Shown here: positions 1 through 6,880 of the stretch, piece after piece
How positions within the stretch are numbered: the stretch's first letter is position 1
How the letters are laid out: every line of letters begins with the position of its first letter
From: an uncultured Oscillibacter sp.
GTDB taxonomy: Bacteria; Bacillota; Clostridia; Oscillospirales; Oscillospiraceae
DNA: 9,803 nt
Reading direction: 5' to 3'
NCBI GenBank assembly: GCA_900542115.1
Contig: UQMC01000074.1
Location: forward strand, 1 to 9,803
Notes under the pieces: model-generated
Told to the model about the DNA's origin: nothing
Databases searched by the model: none
The model's input: the letters and a program-made list of their open reading frames with translations, nothing else
Program-made: the position numbers and the translations under genes

Positions 1-55
1 CGTAATGCACACTAGAACCTGAATCTAGCGAGTCTGCCAATTCCACCACTCGCGC
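1..55 (-). tRNA. tRNA-Leu (anticodon CAG), 3' part cut by window edge
   Basis: On the minus strand the sequence starts with the acceptor strand GCGCGAG, then TG, a D arm containing GGCAGA, and an anticodon stem-loop with stem CTAGA/TCTAG and loop TTCAGGT, giving anticodon CAG. It decodes CUG leucine codons, which are common in this GC-rich window. The start of the long variable arm is visible; the T arm and 3' acceptor strand lie outside the window. It sits about 24 nt downstream of the other leucine tRNA and is probably co-transcribed with it. Confidence 0.93.
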
Positions 56-79
56 GTATGGCAATCTTTTTGGGAAAGC

Positions 80-165
80 TGGTGCGGCTGACGGGACTTG
101 AACCCACACGTCGAATCGACACCAGCACCTCAAGCTGGCCTGTCTACCAGTTCCAGCACAGCCGC
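80..165 (-). tRNA. tRNA-Leu (anticodon GAG)
   Basis: This is a complete class II tRNA of 86 nt. The acceptor stem is GCGGCTG/CAGCCGC with discriminator A and an encoded CCA end (positions 80-82). The anticodon stem is CCAGC/GCTGG with loop TTGAGGT, so the anticodon is GAG, reading CUU and CUC codons. A long variable arm (GTCG-ATT-CGAC) marks it as a leucine-type tRNA, and the T loop is TTCAAGT. It is the first tRNA of a two-leucine-tRNA transcript read leftwards. Confidence 0.96.
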
Positions 166-198
166 AAAATAAAACCGCCCTAAAAAGACTGCTTGATT

Positions 199-227
199 AT
201 TATATCCGTTCAAGCCCCCAATGTCAA
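199..227 (-). promoter_or_regulatory. Perfect-consensus sigma-A promoter for the tRNA-Leu pair
   Basis: On the minus strand there is TTGACA (227-222), a 17-nt spacer and TATAAT (204-199): both hexamers match the housekeeping consensus exactly at ideal spacing. Transcription should begin near 192, leaving a leader of about 27 nt before the mature tRNA end at 165. A strong constitutive promoter fits a stable-RNA transcript. It lies just downstream of the sirtuin terminator. Confidence 0.93.
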
Positions 228-250
228 CCATGATTCTGCATTTTTTGAAA

Positions 251-281
251 AATTTTTCCCGGCCCAAAATGGGCCGGGAAA
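251..281 (-). terminator. Rho-independent terminator of the sirtuin gene
   Basis: A perfect 11-bp stem (TTTCCCGGCCC at 255-265 with GGGCCGGGAAA at 271-281) closes a 5-nt AT-rich loop. Read on the minus strand it follows the sirtuin stop codon by a few bases and leads into a run of five T residues after two A. It separates the sirtuin transcript from the tRNA promoter. Confidence 0.85.
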
Positions 282-285
282 GGGG

Positions 286-1002
286 TCAAAGCTGAGCAAG
301 GACCTCTCCGATGGGGTCGGTGATGACAAGGTCCGCAGTCAGGTCCCGGGCCACCGCTGACTTGTTGATGAGCACCAGATGCCCTCCCCGGAAATAGTTG
401 ATAAGCCCCGCCGCAGGCCACACGTTCAGGGATGTTCCGCCGATGATGAGCATATCCGCCGCGGCGATGGCCTGCACGGCCCCGTCCATCACCTGCTCGT
501 TCAGCGCTTCCTCATAGAGCACCACATCCGGCTTGATGATGCCGCCGCAGGCGCACCGGGGAACGCCGGTGGTATGCAGAATGTGGTCGAGACTGTAAAA
601 TTTGCCACAGCGCTCACAGTGGTTGCGGTGCACGCTGCCGTGAAGCTCATAGACGTTTCGGCTGCCCGCCGCCTGATGGAGCCCGTCGATATTCTGCGTT
701 ACCACGGCCAGCAGCCGCCCCTCCTGCTCCCACTGGGCCAGCTTTTTGTGGGCGGCGTTGGGCTTAGCCTCCGGGCAGAGCATTTTGGCCCGGTAAAAAC
801 GGAAAAATTCTTCGGGATTGCTTTTATAGAACGTATGGCTTAAAATAGTCTCCGGGGGATAGCTCCACTCCTGATGGTATAGCCCGCCGGTGCTGCGGAA
901 ATCCGGGATGCCGGACTCTGTGGAAACGCCGGCTCCGCCGAAAAAGACGATTTTATGGGCCGCATCGGTCCATTCCTTCAATGTTTTGACTGCATCCGTC
1001 AT
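286..1002 (-). CDS. Sir2-family NAD-dependent protein deacylase (sirtuin)
   Basis: The 238-residue product is a full-length bacterial sirtuin, which uses NAD to remove acyl groups from protein lysines in the cytoplasm. In order: the NAD-binding motif GAGVSTESGIPDFRS (about residues 23-37), TQNIDGLH (102-109), the catalytic histidine H121 in YELHGS, a four-cysteine zinc site (C129, C132, C150, C152), and GTSLNVWPA near residue 190. FYRAKML near residue 70 and the overall spacing resemble the Thermotoga Sir2-type (class U) deacetylases; the substrate range cannot be read from sequence. The motif after the zinc site is PDVVLYEE where many sirtuins have a VxFGE-type sequence. The start is the ATG at 1002, because GGAGGAG lies just upstream; a TTG at 1016 would start before that ribosome binding site. 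The gene diverges from the ArsC-like gene with only 38 bp between start codons. Confidence 0.95.
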   Translation of the reverse strand: MTDAVKTLKEWTDAAHKIVFFGGAGVSTESGIPDFRSTGGLYHQEWSYPPETILSHTFYKSNPEEFFRFYRAKMLCPEAKPNAAHKKLAQWEQEGRLLAVVTQNIDGLHQAAGSRNVYELHGSVHRNHCERCGKFYSLDHILHTTGVPRCACGGIIKPDVVLYEEALNEQVMDGAVQAIAAADMLIIGGTSLNVWPAAGLINYFRGGHLVLINKSAVARDLTADLVITDPIGEVLAQL

Positions 1003-1040
1003 AAAGAGCTCCTCCAATTTGATAGAATAGGGAAATGGCT

Positions 1041-1376
1041 ATGAATATTCAGATCTTCGGCTCCTCCAAGTCCTTTGACACGAAAAAGGCCGAGCGGTGG
1101 TTCAAGGAGCGCCGCATCAAATACCAGTATATCGACCTTCTCTCAAAGGGATTATCCCCCCGGGAGTACAACTCCGTCAAGCAGAAAGTTGGCTTTGACG
1201 CGCTGGTGAACACAAAATGCCGGGCCTATGAGGAGCTTTATATGCCCTATATCACCCCGGAGGCCCGGGAGGAAAAGCTGCTGATGTACCCGGAGCTGTT
1301 CAATGCCCCTATCGTCCGCAATGGAAAGGACGCCACCGTGGGCTACTGCCCGGACATCTGGGCGAAGTGGGAGTAA
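1041..1376 (+). CDS. ArsC/Spx-like thioredoxin-fold protein lacking the active-site cysteine
   Basis: The 111-residue protein has the length and outline of the ArsC/Spx/YffB family: an N-terminal strand and active-site loop (MNIQIFGSSKSFDTKKAE), helix ERWFKERRIKY, strand YQYIDLL, and the C-terminal NAPIVRNGKDATVGY motif with the conserved cis-proline region (P90) and VG(Y/F). Family members normally carry a cysteine where this protein has S11 (codon TCC, one base from TGC). The remaining cysteines, C60 and C103, are elsewhere. Arsenate reductase chemistry is therefore unlikely as read; a binding or regulatory role is possible but unproven. I prefer the ATG at 1041 over the one at 1035, because AGGGA sits 7 nt before 1041 but only 1 nt before 1035. 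It is the first gene of a plus-strand cluster; the YihY gene follows after 25 nt. No convincing promoter is seen in the short gap to the divergent sirtuin gene. Confidence 0.85.
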   Translation: MNIQIFGSSKSFDTKKAERWFKERRIKYQYIDLLSKGLSPREYNSVKQKVGFDALVNTKCRAYEELYMPYITPEAREEKLLMYPELFNAPIVRNGKDATVGYCPDIWAKWE

Positions 1377-1401
1377 AATTTTCTCAGAGGGAGACACTGC
1401 T

Positions 1402-2256
1402 ATGTGGGGCGATACCCTGCCGAAAAACCGATTTCTGCGCTTCTGGGTGCTGCTGGCACACCGCTATCTCAAGCATAACGTGGCTACCCAGAGCGCGGCG
1501 CTGGCGTTTTATCTGCTGTTTATGATCTTCCCGTTCCTTATTTTCATCAGCGCTCTGCTGGGCCTGCTGAATCTGAACGTTGCGGGCATTGTGTCCGTCC
1601 TTGCGGATTTTCTGCCGGAGGTCGTGCTGGAGCTGACGGAGCTGTACCTGACCTATGTGCGGGAAAACCCAAGCCCGCAGCTCATGGTATTCGGTCTGGT
1701 ATTTTCCGTGTACTTCCCCATGCGGGCCACCAACTCTCTTATGGGCGCCGTGCGGACAGCCTATCATCTCGGGCCGCCCCGGGGAGCCGTGAGCCAGTGG
1801 CTCCGGGTGCTGCTCTACACGGTGACGCTCATTGCCGCCATTGCCCTGACGCTGACGCTGATGACCTTCGGGGAGCGGGCGCTGTGGTACGCCGTAAATC
1901 ATTTCCATCTGCCGGAGTGGATGGCGGCACTGTGGGTGCACCTGCGGTTCCCGGCGGCGGGAGCCGTGAGCTTTTTTGCACTGCTGCTGTTGTACGCGCT
2001 GGCGCAGGATACGCTCCAGCCCATGCGGAACATCTGGCCGGGGACGCTCTTTTCCCTTGCGGCATGGATGGTTGTAAGCGGTCTTTATTCTTATTACGCC
2101 AATCATTTTTCACACTACTCTCTTTTATATGGCTCCATCGGCGCGATCATTGTGGTGCTGATCTGGCTGAACCTCACCGCCGTGACGCTGATTTTAGGGG
2201 CGGAGGTCAACGGCGTGCTCATCAGTATGCATAAGGACCGCCTGACGGAGCAGTGA
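1402..2256 (+). CDS. YihY/BrkB-family inner membrane protein
   Basis: The 284-residue product is a multi-pass membrane protein of the YihY/virulence factor BrkB family, once mislabelled ribonuclease BN. The family has no settled biochemical function. Hydrophobic segments lie at about residues 32-58, 94-115, 133-156, 184-201, 212-232 and 241-268, which fits the family's six-helix plan. Family signatures include SAALAFYLLFMIFPFL near the first helix, and WPGTLFSLAAW followed by LLYGSIGAIIVVLIWL and ILGAEVNG near the C-terminus. The start is the ATG at 1402, preceded by AGAGGGAG with 8 nt spacing; an upstream in-frame ATG at 1303 lies inside the ArsC-like gene without comparable support. The protein ends soon after the last helix with a short charged tail (HKDRLTEQ). 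Confidence 0.93.
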   Translation: MWGDTLPKNRFLRFWVLLAHRYLKHNVATQSAALAFYLLFMIFPFLIFISALLGLLNLNVAGIVSVLADFLPEVVLELTELYLTYVRENPSPQLMVFGLVFSVYFPMRATNSLMGAVRTAYHLGPPRGAVSQWLRVLLYTVTLIAAIALTLTLMTFGERALWYAVNHFHLPEWMAALWVHLRFPAAGAVSFFALLLLYALAQDTLQPMRNIWPGTLFSLAAWMVVSGLYSYYANHFSHYSLLYGSIGAIIVVLIWLNLTAVTLILGAEVNGVLISMHKDRLTEQ

Positions 2257-2297
2257 AGTAAAATCGTTCGCAGAAAATGCGGGAAAGGATACCAAGC

Positions 2298-3527
2298 ATG
2301 GAAGAAAAGCTGTTTGAATACGCAAAGCTGGTCATGGAGGTGGGCCTGAACGTCCAGAAGGGCCAGACCGTCATTATTTCAAGCCCGGTGGAATGCGCCC
2401 ATTTTGCCCGCCTGTGCGCCGACGCCGCCTACAACTGCGGCTGCCGGGAGGTGGTCATGAACTGGAGCGACGATCATCTCACCCGGCAGAAATACCTCCG
2501 GGCCGACAGTGCGGTGTTTGACGAGGTGCTGGCGTGGCGGGAGGAATATTTCACCCACTATGCCGAGCTGGGCGCGGCCTATCTGGCCATTGCCGCCTCG
2601 GACCCGGAGACGCTGAAGGGCGTGGACCCGGACCGGCTGGTACGGGCACAGAAGTCCGGCTCCGTTATGCGAAAGGTCTTTGACCGGCTGCAGATGAGCA
2701 ACGGCTTCCCGTGGTGCATCGCCTCCGTCCCCATTCCCTCATGGGCCAGGACTGTGTTCCCGGATCTGCCGGAGGACGAGGCCATGGAGCGGCTGTGGGA
2801 GGCCATTTTCAAAACGGTCCGCATTCAGGGGGATGGCTCCGCCGTGTACGCCTGGCGCCGCCATCTGGAAACGCTGGCCCGCCGCAAGGACCTGCTGAAC
2901 CGCTATCACTTCAAGTATCTGCACTATACCAACAGCCTCGGCACCGACCTGACCATCCAGCTCCCGGAAGACCACCTGTGGGCGGCGGGCAACTCCGTGA
3001 TGAAAAACGGCGTGGAGTTTGTAGCCAATATGCCTACGGAGGAAATTTTCACCGCGCCGCTGAAAACCGGCATCAACGGCGTGGTCTACGCCGCCATGCC
3101 GCTGGTGAATGACGGAAACATCATCGACAAATTCCACTTTGTCATCCGGGACGGAAAAATCGTGGAGGCCCACGCCGAAAAGGGCGAGGAATTTTTAAAG
3201 GCCGCCATCAGTGTGGACGAGGGGGCCAGCTACTTCGGCGAGGTAGCGCTGGTGCCCTATGACAGTCCCATTTCCAACCAGAAGATTCTGTTTTACAATA
3301 CCCTGTTTGATGAAAACGCCTCCTGCCATCTGGCCTTCGGCGAGGCGTATCCCGAGTGCATTGAGGGCGGCGAGTCCATGACCCGGGAGGAGGTGCAGGC
3401 CCACGGTCTGAACTACTCCATGACCCATGTGGATTTCATGGTGGGCACTGCCGACCTCTCCATTGTCGGCACGACTCATGACGGGCGTGAGGTGCCGGTG
3501 TTCGTCAACGGAAATTTTGCCATCTAA
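2298..3527 (+). CDS. M29-family metallo-aminopeptidase (AmpS/PepS/aminopeptidase T type)
   Basis: The 409-residue product matches the usual length of peptidase family M29, cytosolic enzymes that trim N-terminal amino acids from peptides using two metal ions (Zn or Co). All expected metal ligands and catalytic residues are visible: E249 in PTEEIFTAP, E315 in YFGEVALVP, H344 and Y351 in CHLAFGEAY, and H377 and D379 in THVDFMVG. The N-terminal region (LVMEVGLNVQKGQTVIISSP) and NSLGTDLTIQLP near residue 212 are also typical. The start is the ATG at 2298, with GGGAAAGGA 8 nt upstream; an in-frame ATG at 2277 would put this site inside the gene. The YihY gene ends 41 nt upstream and the hexapeptide-repeat gene starts 38 nt downstream, so co-transcription is likely. 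A role in peptide recycling is inferred from the family. Confidence 0.94.
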   Translation: MEEKLFEYAKLVMEVGLNVQKGQTVIISSPVECAHFARLCADAAYNCGCREVVMNWSDDHLTRQKYLRADSAVFDEVLAWREEYFTHYAELGAAYLAIAASDPETLKGVDPDRLVRAQKSGSVMRKVFDRLQMSNGFPWCIASVPIPSWARTVFPDLPEDEAMERLWEAIFKTVRIQGDGSAVYAWRRHLETLARRKDLLNRYHFKYLHYTNSLGTDLTIQLPEDHLWAAGNSVMKNGVEFVANMPTEEIFTAPLKTGINGVVYAAMPLVNDGNIIDKFHFVIRDGKIVEAHAEKGEEFLKAAISVDEGASYFGEVALVPYDSPISNQKILFYNTLFDENASCHLAFGEAYPECIEGGESMTREEVQAHGLNYSMTHVDFMVGTADLSIVGTTHDGREVPVFVNGNFAI

Positions 3528-3565
3528 TCTGGTGGCAGTCAATCGAAAGGAAAGAGAGACTTACC

Positions 3566-4042
3566 ATGTTCGCTAAACCGAGCTTTGATGAAACCGTTCT
3601 GGTCTGTCCCGGCGCCGCTATTGTTGGGAACGTCACGCTGGGGAAAAACGTCAGTGTGTGGTACAACGCCGTGCTCCGCGGGGATGAAGGGACCATCACT
3701 GTGGGAGAGAATACCAACATTCAGGACTGCGCCGTACTGCACGAGGAGACCCACGTGGGCGCGGGCTGCACCATCGGCCACGGCGCCATTGTCCACGGCT
3801 GTACCGTGGGTGACAACGTGCTCATCGGTATGGGCGCTACCGTTTTAAGCGGCGCGAAAATCGGCGATAACTGCATTGTGGGCGCCGGCGCGCTGGTCAC
3901 CGGAAAAATGGACGCCCCCGCCGGCTCCATGCTCTTAGGCAGCCCTGCCAAGGTCATCCGCCCGCTGACGGAGGCAGAGATCGAGGGTGTGCGGGAATCC
4001 GCCCGGGGCTACTGCCAGTTGGCGGAGGAGTACCGGAAATAA
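3566..4042 (+). CDS. Gamma-carbonic-anhydrase-like hexapeptide-repeat protein
   Basis: The 158-residue protein is a left-handed beta-helix built from hexapeptide repeats (for example IVGNVTLGKNVSVW and VGDNVLIGMGATVLSGAKIGDN), with a C-terminal helix from about residue 134. It belongs to the short gamma-carbonic-anhydrase family (YrdA/PaaY-like), usually trimeric with a metal between subunits. The three metal-binding histidines are present: H59 in AVLHEE, and H72 and H77 in IGHGAIVHG with the expected spacing of five. Other conserved residues are R38 and D40 (LRGDEG), N51 and Q53 (NIQD). The acidic-loop region of archaeal Cam is absent, as in other short homologues, so carbonic anhydrase activity is uncertain. 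A purine-rich stretch (AAAGGAAAGAGAGA) precedes the ATG. It is the last gene of the cluster and is followed by a strong hairpin. Confidence 0.93.
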   Translation: MFAKPSFDETVLVCPGAAIVGNVTLGKNVSVWYNAVLRGDEGTITVGENTNIQDCAVLHEETHVGAGCTIGHGAIVHGCTVGDNVLIGMGATVLSGAKIGDNCIVGAGALVTGKMDAPAGSMLLGSPAKVIRPLTEAEIEGVRESARGYCQLAEEYRK

Positions 4043-4056
4043 ACGCACAAACCGTA

Positions 4057-4103
4057 AAAAGCGCCGAAAGATACGGCCCTTTTGGCGTATATTTCGGCGC
4101 TTT
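4057..4103 (+). terminator. Long hairpin, probable terminator of the four-gene cluster
   Basis: AAAGCGCCGAAA-G-ATAC pairs with GTAT-A-TTTCGGCGCTTT across a single mismatch (4070 against 4091), with a further GCC/GGC pairing around a short pyrimidine loop. It starts 15 nt after the stop codon at 4042. Only three T residues follow on the plus strand, while five T follow on the minus strand, so it may act in both directions. The rest of the gap to the MATE gene holds a small GCCGC-TT-GCGGC hairpin (4104-4115) and AT-rich DNA in which I could not fix a convincing promoter. Confidence 0.7.
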
Positions 4104-4188
4104 GCCGCTTGCGGCGCGGTCAGGTTTTGCATATACTTGCTCCGATATAAACGATTTCTTACACTTTTTCCCATAAAGGAGCACCGAT

Positions 4189-5553
4189 ATGCCGCTGCAT
4201 TTTTCCCCGCAGACAAAGCGGGTCTTTCATTTGTCCCTGCCGATTTTTGCCGAGCTGCTGCTGCAGCTTTTAGTGGGCAACATGGACCAGTTCATGATCG
4301 CCCATTTCGGCTCTGCCGCCGTAGCCTCCATCGGCAACGGCAATCAGGTGATGAACGTGGTCATCATCGTGCTGACCACCATGAGCACCGCCTCCACCAT
4401 TTTGCTGACGCAGCACATCGGCGCGGGCCGCACCGGCGAGGAATGCGACGAGATCGCCACGGTGGGCATGACGGTCATTGCCGTGTTCAGCTTTGCGGTG
4501 GGACTTTTCCTGCTGCTGGACCCGGAGGTGCTGTTCCGCCTGCTGCGGACGCCGGAGGACGCCTTTGCCGGGGCCTGCCTCTATACCCGTATTGTGGGCG
4601 GCGGCGTGCTGCTGCAGGGCCTTTATATCGAGCTGTGCGCCATTCTCCGCAGTTATACGCTGCTCAAGGAGGTGGTGGCGGTCTCCGTGGTGATGAACCT
4701 TTTGAACGTGGCGGGCAATGCCATCCTCATCAACGGCTTTTTCGGTCTGCCGCAGTTGGGCGTCACCGGCGCGGCCATTTCCACGGATATTTCCAAGGCC
4801 GTAGGGCTGACGCTGGCCTATCTCACGCTGAAGAAAAAGTGCCCCGTCCGCTTTTCCCTCCGATATCTCCGGCCCTTCCCGGCGTCTACGTTCCGCTCCC
4901 TGCTGGGGATCGCCCTGCCCTCCGGCTCGGAGTCCCTTTCCTATAACGTGTCCCAGACATTCATCCTCCGCTTCATCAATCTCATGGGTACGGCGGCGGT
5001 CAGCGCCAAGGTCTACGGCAGTATGCTGGCCAACATTGCCTACGTGTACTCCATCGCCGCGGCGGAGGCCACTCAAATCATTTTGGGCTACATGATCGGC
5101 GCGGGAAAGCTGAAGGAGGTGTGCCCCCGGGTCTGGTCCACCATCCGCATTGCCCTTGCGGCCTCGGAGCTTCTGACGCTGGTGATCCTCATTTTCTGCG
5201 ACCCCATTTACAGCATCTTCACCGCCGACCCTGTGATCCACCAGCTGGGCCGCCAGATTCTCTACGTGGAATTTGCGCTGGAGATCGGCCGCTCCATCAA
5301 CATTGTCATGGTCCGGGGGCTGACCACCGCCGGCGATGTCTGGTACCCCGTGACCGTTGGTATTTTCAGTATGTGGCTGGTGTCCGTCGGCGGAAGCTGG
5401 CTTTTAGGCGATGTGCTGGGCTGGGGCCTTGCCGGTATCTGGATCGCCATGGCCTGTGACGAATGTCTCCGGGGGCTGCTGTTCACCATCCGCTTCCAGC
5501 GGGGGAAGTGGAAGGAAAAGCGGCTGGTGTCCGGCCTGCCGAAGCAGGATTGA
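4189..5553 (+). CDS. MATE-family multidrug/cation efflux transporter
   Basis: The 454-residue product is an integral membrane transporter of the MATE family, which exports cationic compounds in exchange for Na+ or H+. It shows two pseudo-repeated halves (about residues 1-225 and 226-454) of six hydrophobic helices each, as expected. Recognisable features are LSLPIFAELLLQLLVGNMDQ in helix 1, TQHIGAGRTGEE after helix 2, LGVTGAAISTDIS near 190-202 in the first half, and GWGLAGIWIAMACDECLRG in the second. The ATG at 4189 has AAAGGAG 7 nt upstream. The gene stands alone between two hairpins, and no regulator gene is adjacent. Its substrate cannot be inferred; many Clostridia carry several such transporters. 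Confidence 0.95.
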   Translation: MPLHFSPQTKRVFHLSLPIFAELLLQLLVGNMDQFMIAHFGSAAVASIGNGNQVMNVVIIVLTTMSTASTILLTQHIGAGRTGEECDEIATVGMTVIAVFSFAVGLFLLLDPEVLFRLLRTPEDAFAGACLYTRIVGGGVLLQGLYIELCAILRSYTLLKEVVAVSVVMNLLNVAGNAILINGFFGLPQLGVTGAAISTDISKAVGLTLAYLTLKKKCPVRFSLRYLRPFPASTFRSLLGIALPSGSESLSYNVSQTFILRFINLMGTAAVSAKVYGSMLANIAYVYSIAAAEATQIILGYMIGAGKLKEVCPRVWSTIRIALAASELLTLVILIFCDPIYSIFTADPVIHQLGRQILYVEFALEIGRSINIVMVRGLTTAGDVWYPVTVGIFSMWLVSVGGSWLLGDVLGWGLAGIWIAMACDECLRGLLFTIRFQRGKWKEKRLVSGLPKQD

Positions 5554-5576
5554 GCAAAAAGCAATTCTATCAACGC

Positions 5577-5609
5577 ACCACGCCCCCGGCCAACGGCCGG
5601 GGGCGTGGT
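5577..5609. terminator. Hairpin between convergent MATE and spoIIP genes
   Basis: A perfect 15-bp GC-rich stem (5577-5591 with 5595-5609) closes a nominal 3-nt loop; in RNA the top pairs would open. It lies in the 67-nt gap between the stop codons of two convergent genes, the position of a shared bidirectional terminator. Neither side has an immediate T-tract, so I rely on stem strength and placement. Confidence 0.75.
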
Positions 5610-5620
5610 CTGTTGTGCAC

Positions 5621-6784
5621 CTATTTGCTCCGTTCCTCCAATACCTGCACCAGCTCCCGGGCAAACAGGCGGGCGGACAGCTCCGCCTCTTCCGGGGCGT
5701 TGCCGGCAGTGCCAACCTCAAGGAGCAGCGAGCCGTGGGTGGCATGCTGATTGTAGCGGGAGTTCCGCAGCAGCAGCGGCCGCATCAGCGTGGGGTAGTC
5801 CGTGAGCACCTGTTCCTGTACCGCCGCGGCCAGCCGGAGGTTTTCTATCCAGTCCGGATGGCTCAGCCCGCCGCCATCGCTGCCTACTACCAGTGAAAGC
5901 TGGGCGGCGGTGCCGACACCGTCGATGTCCGACACCACCTTGATCTGGTTCCCGGCGCTGTCCTCAATGGCGTCCCGGTGAACGTCGAGGACAAAGTGGA
6001 TGGAGGGATACTGCTTCAGCGCCGCCTCAATGGCTGGCAGCGCCCGGTCATAGGCCCCGGCATATTCGGGATAGTCATAGAGCGTGCGGTCATGGAGCAC
6101 GGAAATACCCGCCTTCCCCAGTTCCTCCGCAATGGCGTCCCCCATGTGGACCACATTGTACCGGGTGTCCGTGGTGCGGCAGTCCCCGGACCAGACCACC
6201 TCCGTACCCGGTACCGGCGTGTAGCCCTCACTGCCGTGGGTGTGGAGAATCAGCACCTGCGGCGCCTCGCCGGTGAGCTCGGCGGCAAAGGGCTTTTGCA
6301 GCTCCTCGCTGGAGAGGGTGTATTTTGTGGAATTACTGATGTACACCCGGCCAAAAACCGTGTAGCCGCTGGGGTCTGTGGGAATCAGCGTCTTGGCGGC
6401 CACGCCGTTGTCCGTTCCGGCGGAAGTCTCGGCCTCCGGCGTCTGGGGCGTTTCCTCTACCGGCTGCGTCACCGGGGCAGGTGCCTCAGCCTCCGGCGTT
6501 TCCTCGCTCTGGCGGCGGAGTTCGTAAATGTCCCGCCGCGCGGAAAGTAGCAGCGGGGACTGACTCAGCGTCAGCACCGCCGCCGGGGAAAGTCCGTCCG
6601 GCAAACCGGGGTCCCCTAACTGCCACCGCAGCAGCGTTAGCGGCACCTCCTGCCGCAGCGCCGCCCATGCGTCGGCGGCGGTGGCGCTGCCTGCTGTGAC
6701 GCTGACAGTCCACAGCGTTGCCCCGGCAAGGGCCAGTGCGCCGAGAGGCCGCAGCAGCTCGGAAAATCGGTTCTTTCGTTTCAT
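5621..6784 (-). CDS. spoIIP: Stage II sporulation protein P (peptidoglycan hydrolase)
   Basis: The 387-residue protein matches SpoIIP, the membrane-anchored amidase/endopeptidase that works with SpoIID and SpoIIM in the mother cell to remove septal peptidoglycan during engulfment. Residues 12-31 form a hydrophobic N-terminal anchor after a basic start (MKRKNR). About residues 93-125 are a Pro/Glu/Thr-rich linker. The catalytic domain follows, with LHTHGSEGY (H181, E186), VVHMGDAIAEEL, LDVHRD (H269), VVGSDGGG, and HGSLLLEVGTAGN (E356), which carry the conserved metal and catalytic residues of the family. The ATG at 6784 has AGAGGTG about 6 nt upstream; the longer in-frame extension to 6838 would run into the upstream terminator. 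In many Clostridia and bacilli spoIIP follows gpr; here the upstream gene is nfo. Confidence 0.95.
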   Translation of the reverse strand: MKRKNRFSELLRPLGALALAGATLWTVSVTAGSATAADAWAALRQEVPLTLLRWQLGDPGLPDGLSPAAVLTLSQSPLLLSARRDIYELRRQSEETPEAEAPAPVTQPVEETPQTPEAETSAGTDNGVAAKTLIPTDPSGYTVFGRVYISNSTKYTLSSEELQKPFAAELTGEAPQVLILHTHGSEGYTPVPGTEVVWSGDCRTTDTRYNVVHMGDAIAEELGKAGISVLHDRTLYDYPEYAGAYDRALPAIEAALKQYPSIHFVLDVHRDAIEDSAGNQIKVVSDIDGVGTAAQLSLVVGSDGGGLSHPDWIENLRLAAAVQEQVLTDYPTLMRPLLLRNSRYNQHATHGSLLLEVGTAGNAPEEAELSARLFARELVQVLEERSK

Positions 6785-6804
6785 GCGCTTCACCTCTTGG
6801 GACA

Positions 6805-6833
6805 AACCTATGCGCCCGGAGATGAAAAAATGC
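6805..6833 (-). promoter_or_regulatory. Candidate sigma-E-type promoter for spoIIP
   Basis: On the minus strand GCATTTT (6833-6827), a 14-nt spacer and CATAGGTT (6812-6805) resemble the Bacillus sigma-E consensus (KMATATT, 14-15 nt, CATACAnT), matching 6 of 7 and 6 of 8 positions. SpoIIP is a mother-cell engulfment gene, so sigma-E control is expected from established biology. The predicted start near 6798 leaves a very short leader that begins at the Shine-Dalgarno sequence. The -35 half overlaps the T-tract of the nfo terminator. Confidence 0.5.
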
Positions 6834-6857
6834 CCCACGGTTTTCCGTGGGGTATTT
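6825..6857 (-). terminator. Rho-independent terminator of nfo
   Basis: CCCCACGG (6833-6840) pairs with CCGTGGGG (6845-6852) around a TTTT loop, with one mismatch and an A/T extension. On the minus strand the stem leads straight into six T residues (6830-6825). It lies 24 nt after the nfo stop codon and ends transcription before spoIIP. Confidence 0.92.
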
Positions 6858-6880
6858 TGACGAATGAAAGATATTTTTCG

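Noticed and set aside
379..843. A 154-codon open frame on the plus strand opposite the sirtuin gene
   Set aside because: It is antisense to clearly conserved sirtuin motifs, has no ribosome binding site of note, and long antisense frames are expected in GC-rich DNA.
1303..1401. A 33-residue N-terminal extension of the YihY protein starting inside the ArsC-like gene
   Set aside because: The extension overlaps the upstream gene in another frame, lacks a convincing ribosome binding site, and the ATG at 1402 has a good one.
4127..4151. TTGCAT and TATAAA as a promoter for the MATE gene
   Set aside because: The spacing between hexamers is only 13 nt, too short for a sigma-A promoter.
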